Below are positions 1 to 10,200 of a stretch of DNA of 16,151 nt, one piece after another. The notes below the pieces were generated by a model, which worked only from the letters and a program-made list of their open reading frames with translations, ran no database searches and was not told the DNA's origin. Position 1 is the stretch's first letter; every line of letters begins with the position of its first letter. The stretch covers positions 5,654 to 21,804 of the forward strand of contig JAOXYB010095827.1 in assembly GCA_028565635.1 (NCBI GenBank), in the 5' to 3' direction. This DNA comes from Phoronis ovalis (taxonomy: Eukaryota; Phoronida; Phoronidae). The translations under genes were made by a program, and so were the position numbers.

Positions 1-163
1 TACTGATTACATAATCATGTGATAGATAAGTAAAAGGATTTTTCATAATCCTTAAGTTAATAGCTTTCCAAAGATGTTAGTTTATTTTTTCATTAAACCA
101 CCCAAGATTTAACTCAAAGTGTAAAGTGTGAATAATTTTCCCGAACGAGCGCCGCCACTTTAA
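1..163. mobile_element. TTAA-ended miniature repeat, copy 1, cut by window start
   Basis: Positions 1-163 align along their whole length with 1919-2094, roughly four fifths identical by eye with small gaps. Shared blocks include AATCATGT, TTTTTCATAATCCTTAAGTT and CTCAAAGTGTAAAGTGTGAA. Both copies end in GCCAC[C/T]TTAA. The left end of this copy lies before the window. No coding capacity is visible. It looks like a short non-autonomous DNA element bounded by TTAA. Confidence 0.75.
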
Positions 164-1202
164 GTTAGTTATTAGTTTTCATACAAACATCAAACAGAAA
201 CTAGCTTTTGTCCAGGTACATGTATTTGCCATGAATTACAAGAACTGAAATTATGTCAAAACAAGCTAACTGTGAATGGTATATATTAAGTTTGACTTCA
301 TGTACTTGTTTCCTTCATCAGATTTGTGCATTATTACGTACTGGAAAATATGCTAAGTATACCTCGAGGCAAAGGATTTCTTATCAGCATTGTGATTTAG
401 GGGTTAGATTTGGAATTTTATTTGAATTTAGGATCATTGACTTTACCATTTTGATATTTGCATATTTTACGCAATCTTGCTTGATGTAACATGTGTAGAT
501 CTTTTTATAATTAGTTAAATTTGATAATTTTACAGTGTAAGCAATTTTCCCTGCCTGTAATACAGCCTGCATCAAATGATACTTTGTTGTCACGTGTACC
601 TTTGTACATATGTATAGTATGTTTTGAATAACATACATCGTTTGTTATTATTAAGCTATCTATTTGTGGATGTATTTTTACTTGTGGCTAAAGATCGTTA
701 GTGCAGTATTTCAAACTATATTTCACAGTAATATCCACTGCTGTCAGCATTGTCTGCCTTGTATTCATTTGAATGTATTCGTAACCTAAAGACAAGTACA
801 GATGATGCAGACGTGACAGCAAAAGTGCATATAGATATAAGCCGTATTATTATAAGGCTTTTCTGGATTAAGGTCAATCTCTCCATGTTTGCTGGTGACT
901 GTACCAATGTTACATGGTGTTTTAAAAAATGATAAATTTTGGATGGTTTTCTAGTTTCGGTGTTATGCTTGGTTTAGCTTGCATTTCTAATATTAGCATG
1001 TGCAAATAATAACTTGCAGTAAATTTCCAACTTTACTGCTTGATTAAACTTGAGGATGTTTAAATTTTGCATGTTTCAGGTATCAATTTGCTACATCATG
1101 TAGTACTTCCTAGTAGAATGAACATTATGTTTGTTTTTTTTTGTTTAACATGGTTTCTGTTATTTTTAATGGCTGCTTTTTGATTGTTTTATTGTTGTAT
1201 AG
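164..1202 (+). other. Tail of upstream intron, no gene seen
   Basis: This AT-rich stretch precedes the first recognised exon. Short open frames occur on both strands (for example 253-489 and 750-932 on +, 716-907 on -), but none resembles PIEZO or has a good pair of splice sites. It ends in a T-rich acceptor tract ending TTGTTGTATAG just before 1203. The preceding PIEZO exon must end in phase 0 and probably lies upstream of the window. Confidence 0.6.
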
Positions 1203-1277
1203 CATGATGAGGTCGATGGCCAATCCACTGCCACTTCTAGAAAACGAAAAAAGCGAGTGAAAAATGCTGAACGGCAA
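1203..1277 (+). CDS. PIEZO: PIEZO exon A: polybasic cytosolic linker
   Basis: This 75-base exon (phase 0 at both ends) encodes 25 residues from HDEVDGQS to NAERQ, with a basic run RKRKKRVK in the middle. It has a T-rich acceptor (TTGTATAG) and a strong donor GTAAGT at 1278. It has no hydrophobic segment. Its place before the helix motif of exon B puts it in the cytosolic linker between the second and third four-helix units, which is poorly conserved in the family. Assignment therefore rests on splice sites, frame and position rather than on similarity. Because the exon is frame-neutral, it could be skipped without disrupting the message. Confidence 0.8.
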
Positions 1278-4200
1278 GTAAGTACATACTAATCAATGAT
1301 TTAATTCCACACTTAAAAGATATACACTAAACTAGACTAATATATGTGTAACTTTATATTAATCCCAAAGTCCTATTCATGGGGCCTTTTCTATGTTGAA
1401 CAGGAGTCAGCATGGGTTTTGCTATCTAGTTGTTTTCTGTTTGATTTAATTTTTTCCATTTTAGTACATGATGAAATCAATCTCTGAAAATAAGTTGGGC
1501 TAATGTAAAAAACAAGAAATTTCTTTCCATACCTAATGTTCAGTTTTGGCAGTAATTTCGACATGAAGTCAAGAAGCAAATATTTTGGAAAAATTTAAAT
1601 TGTAATATGATAGCAGAAACATACATCTACCACTTTCTAATTCTCATTGTTCTAGAACCCAGGAAAACAGGTTTGGAAGACATGTTTTTATCAGATATTT
1701 GTAAGAAGTAGATGTGTACTAACCTATAGTATTGTTTGTTTCATTGTATCTTTTAACATGTTTCTTCTTTTTCATCTTAGCCTTTCGCTTCTGTCACTCT
1801 AACGGTTAGTATTCGTCTGTCATAGCACTAACAAATTTTTCAACTTCCTTATTTTAAGGTAGCGAATATTGTTTGGCACAATTTATGCAAACTTTATACT
1901 TTAAGTTAAATTTTAGCTTACTGATTATATAATCATGTCACAGATAAGTAAATTAATTTTTCATAATCCTTAAGTTAATACCGTTCCAACAATGTATACT
2001 TTTATTAAAATCTATTTTTTCATTGAATGGCCCAAAATTCAACTCAAAGTGTAAAGTGTGAATAACTTGTCCCGATCAGATCTAGCCACCTTAAATGAAA
2101 AGATAGGCAATTGAAAGTATACATATTTAGCAAATATGCTATTCAAACTTTCTAAATCTGTATCAATCACAAGTTTTAGTCCAAAATTGAATCATACTTT
2201 TAAGCTATGAGAGATTTCGGTCTTGTCACATTTGTAATTTCATTTCTAAGTAAATCATGTGACCGGTATAGTAGCCATTTTGGGTTAAAACAAAATTTTT
2301 TAAAAATATAAATTCAAAAGAATACACAAATCAAAAACCACTAAAACTAGTTTAAACTTTACACAAATAATCTTTACATATATATCAGCTACACTAAAAA
2401 CAGTGTCTCAGATTTTTAAAATTTTAGTTTGTTAAAAAAATATGAATTTTCAATATTTAATATGTTCATATATAGTACACTTTAATCAACAAAATTGAGG
2501 TGACAAGCCTTTAAACATTCATATTTTTTTAACCAGGTAAAATTTAAAAAATCTGAGACACTAGGTACATATGTGAGGAATATTTGTGCAAAGATTCAAC
2601 TATGTCGTATGAGGGCTTTTTGACATATATTCTGTTGATTTTATGTTTCAAAAAATTATCATTTTAACTGAAAAAGGTGACCATACAGGTCACATGATCT
2701 ATTCAGAGAAAAAGAAGTTACATATTTAGAAAGGCAAACAATATTACCTTAATTCTTCTGTTCAACCAAATTAAGCTTTCCATTAAAATACATCTGCTTA
2801 AGTTTTTCATCAACTTCACATGTCATGCTATATATGCTTGTGTTTTTTATCGCCTTGTATCCATTCTTAACATAAAAAAGAAAATGAAGATTTCAGATTG
2901 TTTGAGTGCATGTTTATTAGTTTACCTACAACATAGAGATTTATTTGGTTTTTACACATGGTGTATTGTTGTGAGTTGTGTGCTTGAATGTGACGCTTCT
3001 GACATTATTAAAAATTTGTTGGTAAAATGAATGCACAACTCACATATGGTGTTCTTCTTATTTTTGAAATATTTACTGAACCAAGAACTCAAATGTGATA
3101 TCCAGAAGTAGATTTTATAATTTTGTGTTAAAATTTTGCGAGTTAATTTGTTAAGTAAATTTACAGTATATCACGTGTGTTAGCAGCCACTTTTTAGCAT
3201 TACCTTTTAATAGAGGTGCATTTCAAATATTTTGAACATGTGTACTTATGCCAAAGTTGGTAATACAGGTGTGGGTAATTAGTCAAGTGAAGCGATACAT
3301 TTAAGGGAAATATACATAGAAGTTGGTTAAGTCATTGCATTTGTGCTTGCAAATGATTAATAGATTGTTGTAGCTATATCAAAAGGATAAATTAGCTTGT
3401 GCCAACAAATTCTATTTGCTAACACCTCTAGTAATCAAATACTTTTACTGAGAAAAGTAATTGTAACTTAAACAGTCTTGTTTGTTTCAGTCCCTTATTG
3501 ATGATCAAGTTCACCACCCAACATATAGTTCTGTAGAACATGCAACAACATCAGATATGTCTGATGCCGAACTGCAAAGTGAACCTGAGATACAGGCTGA
3601 TGATGTGGATGCTCCAGAAATGAAAACAAAGAGCCAGAGATCGGCTGTAAAATCAGTACTGATATTTACAATAAATCAGAGTTATATAGTCACACTGGTT
3701 TGTATGATGGTAAGTATGGACAATGTATTAATGAGTTTTTAAAAGTGAAATACAGTGCTTGAGGAAAAAAGTGTAGCTTTTAAAATAATAATGTAAATAA
3801 ATATACGTACTGTTACTGCTCATGAAGAGACTTAGCTCGGATTCAGATGTAAAACAAATTAAGTTTCCAGGAAGTCCTCTTGTCAGAGAGTAAGCATAAT
3901 TTAATTGAACGGGAAAGCAGAAAAGGATTGCTTTGATGACTTTTGCTCTTGTGAAATCTCTCGAACAAGTGCCAGTTTAATTTTAACTTTTAGCAAACAA
4001 GATTCGGTGTCTTTTGGTGGATTAATTGTCACCTCATAGTGGAGAAAAATTTATTAAAATTACATCAGTATCTGTTAAAGTTTGGCTTTGATTGCAAAAG
4101 CAGCGTCCTTTGACTTGTGGCATATTCCCTACTTCCTTGTATTGAAAGCACATTCTATAAAACTTCTATAATTTTTTACTTTTTAGTTTGCATTGAATCC

Positions 4201-7200
4201 ACATACCCATATCATGTATAATTACTGCCAAATATGGTATCATGCAAACTAACAAAATTGTTTTTCTGCTCATGTTCTCTTCAGGCTTGGAGTATTGTGT
4301 ATCACAGTTGGTTATCCTTTGTACTGCTGATCGCCGCATGCATTCTCTGGATGATTCCTAATGCACGAAAGGCATGCTTGTTATCGTCCCCAGTCATTGT
4401 TTTCTACGCAGTAGTTTTGGTGATTATTCAGTACATCTTTGGCCTGAAGCTGACTGAAGAAGAATTTAATATGAAAAATCCAATTTTATATAAGCAAATA
4501 GGACTTGAAAAAACGAAAGTGGCATTTGTGCCATTATTAGTCAAGGTGAGTGATTTAATGTGTGTGCGTATAGAGCATATATTAAATAGTCAATAAAATA
4601 TCCAAAAATTGGTCCAATTTTCAACAAAATCCTTGGAAACTTTGTATTTCATGCGAAAACCAAACTTGAATTGATATCTACAAAATCACAAAAATGTGAG
4701 TCTATTTTTTGGTTTCAACTAATTCCTAGATATAAATGGGTGTTTTGAGATTGCAATATGCATTAAAAGAAATTGTGAGTATGTGCACTTTTAAAATTTA
4801 TATTCTATTTACCTCAGATGCTACTGTTTACGGGAATGTTTTGGCTAACACTATATCAACTGATGAGAACTCGGTACCATGCTAGTGAGCAGGCTCGCCA
4901 GCATTCAGAAGCAGAAGTTCCATTATCAAGTGTGACAGTCGATCATGGTGAGATAAACAGAGTATTTGTAGTGACATTTCTTTGCTTTTAAGTTAAGAAT
5001 TATGCTGTGTCCTCAATTACTGTATCTTTTTGACTACCCGGCTGTTATAGGGATTTGGGATTGAAATGTTTTATATCTCTGACTGGATAATATGGGAGAT
5101 ATGGGAGTAGCTTTAAATGTAAAAATGTTCTTAACTCCAAAGCAGTTAAACATATTTATTTTGCTTGCATGCAATACTAGATATGCAAATTGCAGGTCTA
5201 GGATTTTTAGTTAGCTTTTTATCAAAAGGCTTGTGTGCTATGACTTCAGCTCATTTAGCTGCAGTAAAATGTTGTTGTTTTTATCCCCGTCGGAATGTTA
5301 CAGTCATGCTTGCTATTGAAGCAAGAAGTAGTAAATGTACTTGTTAGTGATGTTACAATTTCAACTCACCCATATGTACCTATGTGGATAAAGCTTGTTT
5401 GATATAATACAACAGTGTATATTGACCTATAAAACCAAATGTAACAGCACCTATGTATGTAATACTTGTTGTTGATATGGCATGGTACCATATTCTTCAA
5501 CTTCCAAGCAAATGCCTGTTTTGTGCTTGTAATAACTGAACAGGGCAGAGATTGGCTCAAACCTGCTTGACTGCTTTGTCTCTTATAAAATAATCTCATC
5601 TTAGGTCATCACATAGAACATATGGATGCTTTTGATAGTAGAGAAATACGTTGGGTTGGTAAGTATGTCATATGTAAAAAGATAAAAATTTGCAGAGCTG
5701 TGTTGGGTTGCAATAAAGTGCTACATAGGCTGCAACGTCTGATAGTCTCTTCCCAGAATCTTTATGTATGCTAGTTGCTATTAAAGTCTAAAATAAAATT
5801 AAATACATCTAGAATATTAACAAGTTTGCTATGTTAAACAGATTGAAAGCATAGTTGAGTATATGGAAATATTATTTTGTATTTCATAACAATGTCAATT
5901 ACAACGTTATTACATTGTGGAAGATACATCGTGTATTGCACCATGGAACAAATTAAAGTAGCCTCACCACATTTTAGAATTGGTCACATGATATTGTGCC
6001 TAGTCTCATTCTGTTTGGAATTGGAGCAAGCAAAGTTTTATTCATCACCATCCTCTCCGCTTCTGCCTCTGAACTTTTAGATCTATAATGCTCCATATAG
6101 CAGATGACCTTCCATGATCTTGTAACTAGTACATGTTACGTTAAATAAAGTAATTTATAGATACTGAAGTTTTTTTTCTTAAAAGTTTGCAATTTCAATG
6201 ATATAGTAGTATTGTATGTAGGTATAACAATATCTTAATATATTTTCATATTAAAATAGCCACATTAAGCAATAAAACATCCCTCCATATTTAAAATATT
6301 TATAAAGAGAATATAAAAATGTAATTTGTTCTGTTTGTAGGTAACCTTGCTTTAAAATTTCTACGCAAATATTGGATCTTGGTGTGTGGTGCATTGTTTT
6401 TTCTGATGGCTGTCCAAGAAGCTGTCATCTACAGAATTATCTATATGGTGCTGTTTTTGTTCTTTGTACAAGTATTTCAGGTAAGTCCAGGAAGTTGAAT
6501 TTATTAATTAGTGCCTTATTTATCACTTTATTTGTATAATCAACATTCTTATCTGTTTTGCTAATCATGCTGTTATTAAGCCTGGAGGCCTCTTTGTTAG
6601 AATTATTTCTAATCTCCTTGGTTTCCTAAAAACTGAGTTGTTGAATAACCCCCGATTGAAGATTATCTAATAGAAGCATCAGAAAGCATGTCACTCCATT
6701 TATGATGTTTCAATCCCGGGGGGTACTTAACAAAGAAGTTGGTAGGGGTGTGCGGCCCAGGGTAAAAAGCCCTGACCCTATGGTAAATAAAGGTCATCAA
6801 AAATATACCCTGTCATAAATGAAAAAACATGAAAATATACCCTGTTGTAAATAACTCTCCCGAAATAGGTACTCTGTGTAAAATTCACTTGTAAATTATA
6901 TACCCTGTAGTAAATAAATTTGGTAAAATTTACGAACCTTAATTTTTCATACCTGTCGTAATTGCATTTTTCAAGAAATACACCCTGTGGTGAACAAATA
7001 TTTTTTAAAATATACCCTGTGGTAATTATCCAACAGAAAAGTACACCCGGTGGTGAATAAAGCTTTGAGAAGCGTGAAAAACATACTCTGTGGTAAATGC
7101 GGGAGCTGAAAAAAGGGAGCCTATTGGTTCACATATATAGTGACTTTGAATGACAGTACCCCCCAGGGTTTCAATAACACTGTTCATATATATTTGAATC

Positions 7201-10200
7201 CACATGATTTTACCACTTTGTTACTTGCAAAAAAATTATAATGCTTATTAAATTAAGTGGACTATCTTAATTTGAAGTTTTGATGGTATTTAAGTTAATA
7301 TTTAAAAAGATTGTATGTTTCACGAACTGGCCTGTAACTGGTATTGAGCCTCAAGAACCCTATGATTTTATTCATATGTAATTAATGTAAAATCATAACA
7401 AAACTAATTAATGTGGGCAGTTCCTGCAGCTAAATAAAACAAAAAGAGTTTTGTTGCATACTTAAGTGAAGTATATAATACTGAAACTACTTGAGACAAT
7501 TTTCTAACGAATGAACATGTTTCTAGCTATTTCACTTGAGTTACTTTCCTTTCATCTCATTAAAATCCACCTTATCTTTCAGATTTCCTATCGAGTTTGG
7601 AGACTTTTGCTGTATGGTTTCTGGTGGATAGTGATTATTTACTCTATGGTTGTGCTGACATTAATTTACACCTACCAGTTCCCAACATTTCAGGACCTCT
7701 GGAATAAAACTGGCCTAGAAACTAATAGGTAAGTAATTTCTTGTGAATACGAGGTGGCATGTAATAAATAGACTGTCGGATGATAGATTCATTTTGGTAT
7801 TTTTGGTTGATACAATGTACTTGAATATAGCATTTAAATTAACCTTTTGATTTATGTCAGATCAACGAGTACTTTACACTTAGAAATCTCAAATTTTTTG
7901 CAGGATTTGCAGCAGATCATTTACAATTCCAAAACATGTTTATAAACTTTTTCACTATTGTGTCGCAATACTGTTAACTTATGATAAGTGTAACTTCACT
8001 AAGCGCTTTTTTGCTGAAAATCAGTTCTGCAAGTGAAGAGTAATAATGCGACCGTCTGAACTCTGACTGGTCGTAGCCTGGGAACGTTCTGGCTAACCTC
8101 AGGTTTAAAAATAGTTCTGTGATACATTTCAGTCTGAAAGACATTGGATTGGAACAATATGAGGCCGACAAGCTGGCTCAGAAACTGTTAACACCAACTG
8201 TTTTTCTTATCTTCATTATCTTACAAGTTCATATTTTCCACAAACCATTCCTACAAATTAGTGACATCAACGCAAACAGGTAAGAGCTGCTTTATGTAAA
8301 CTACATTCCAACAAGCTGTTTCTTGTCTGCAATTGGTTGGTTGGTAGTGTTTTTCATGATCTCGCGATATAAGTTATTTCTAAGAAGAATTATTACTTGA
8401 TCCATCATCCTGGAATTACAATGCCCTTGTTGAAATACCTTTCATTGTTTGTAGCTGGTATATGCACTGTTAGTTATATTTTAAATGATTGATAGACTAT
8501 GTGTATGCGCTTTGGAGCCATCAATTGCAAACCCAGAAATTCCCAACATATGATATACTGTGAATGAGCAAGGACAGAGATTTTTTTACTTTCCTGACTC
8601 ATTCACAAAGTGGAAGCGATTAGGCCTGCAAACAGTGGCTGCACCAAGTGCATGAATTTTTTTCCATATGTTATGTCCTATATTTTGTATAATACATAAA
8701 AAGGAGGTGATGTTTACTGATTTACCCAAAAATGATATACAGCTAAATATCTTATTTTAGAGATGAACCTGATCTTACTCGGACAGAAGATATGGGATCA
8801 CAAACATTAGAACAAATAGGTAGGTTTCGTCATCTAAAGTAGAATGGGTTTTTAACATACAGTGTAATGTTTCTTGCACATGATTGCATCATAGGTTGCT
8901 AACCTTCTTTCTCCCACAATTCCATAATTTGTGAAAATGAATTTGCAAGATTGTTCATTTACAAATGACGACATGTCGCGCCACCTGGAGCATGTATTTA
9001 TTATTTGTTTTTTATCTAAGAATGAAATTTTGTAATCCTTCCGAATATCAGTTATTCACATGAATTTGAAGTTGTGTAACTGTGTGATCTTTTCAGATGG
9101 GGGCTTCTTCTCGAGGGAAATGAGGAATAAGATAAAGACTTGCTATAAGGACATGTGCATTCTGCTGTGGAGAAGCTTGGAAATACACATTTTTAAATTG
9201 GTCATTTTTACCATTGTTATAGTTTGTCTAGTAAATGTAAGTGTGTATTAAAACCACGTTTTGGTGCTCAACTATGAATATATATACTAGTGCACACTTT
9301 GGATTTTCGACTGTCATTCTAAGGATGATTTTACATTAGAATGGTATGATTGTAGGTAATCAGTACGAAAATTAAGATAGTCAATCAAAGCTTTTCATGT
9401 GTACTCAACTTCTTAAGTGGTCTTGATCCATGGGTTAAGACCATGACCTGACTGTCTTTCCTTGCAGTGAGAATATGGTATATGGGGTTACTTCACATCT
9501 CTTTGAATATAATTAAGCATAGTATGCTGTTTAGTTGTCGATTGAACTTTACTAGAATGAAATAAATGTTCGTGAATATGTGTACAAAGCTTATATACTC
9601 ACCCTTTCAGTAAAACTCTTTTATTTTAGGTGTCTGCTGTGAGTGGTATCTTTATCATATTTATAGCTATCTTCCTACCAATACCAAAACTCCATGGTTT
9701 ATTGTCTGTATTATCCCAGTTCTGGGCTGGAGTGGTCATACTGATGAAAATGGCCTTTCAACTTACAACAGTTCCAAGTGATCCTTGGCATGGGGTGTGC
9801 CAGGTAATTATAAATACTAAAATGTTATGGAGTCTAAAATATATGGATTTTTTTGCTTGAGTAAGTTAAATTACAGAAAGGAAGCTACATTAAAATGTAA
9901 GCTCTTGCCTGGAATTTACAATTTTTGATATAAATTGATCAAATTTGTTAAATCTATTTTATACCTATTCCACAAAATTTTACTAGTTTTGAAAAATAAT
10001 TATATTTTTGTAAATACTGCAATTGTGGTTTGAAAAAAATGTTGATTCCTGTGGTGCACCACGAAGACTATGAAGGAAACCATTTTGTGAGATAACTTTC
10101 TACTAGATATCTTAGTTTGACCTAATGTTTGCACAATATTTGCTTCTTTAACACAGGAGGAAGTTTATATTTCAACCCCAAAATTTATCATGGTACATTC

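Larger units (their letters stand above)
1805..3490 (+). other. A-B intron, second part, rich in repeats
   Basis: This intron part (1686 bases, or 2213 for the whole A-B intron if the micro-exon is not used) contains the TTAA-ended element at 1854-2094 and the large foldback at about 2228-2725. The last 700 bases are ordinary AT-rich sequence with no open frame of interest. The acceptor is TTGTTTCAG at 3482-3490. Confidence 0.8.
6481..7582 (+). other. F-G intron carrying a hAT-like insertion
   Basis: This 1102-base intron contains the inserted element at 6715-7167, about 40 percent of its length. The rest is ordinary AT-rich intron with acceptor TTATCTTTCAG. Confidence 0.85.

Noticed and set aside
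253-489. 78-codon + strand frame near the window start
   Set aside because: Low-complexity, Cys/Tyr/Phe-rich translation typical of AT-rich intron. It has no acceptor/donor pair compatible with phase 0 into exon A.
716-932. Overlapping open frames on both strands (63 and 60 codons) in the upstream intron
   Set aside because: No PIEZO similarity, no matching splice sites and no family resemblance; such lengths arise by chance in this composition.
5877-6080. 67-codon frame in the E-F intron
   Set aside because: No similarity to PIEZO; phase-1 junctions of E and F already fit each other, and no splice pair brackets it.
6775-7100. CRISPR-like array because of spaced repeats
   Set aside because: Repeats are degenerate with irregular spacing, lie inside a transposon with a target duplication, and the genome is eukaryotic.
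10051-10062. 12-base palindrome GTGGTGCACCAC as a regulatory site
   Set aside because: Isolated palindrome in an intron with no partner or known binding motif that I can support; recorded only in the intron entry.
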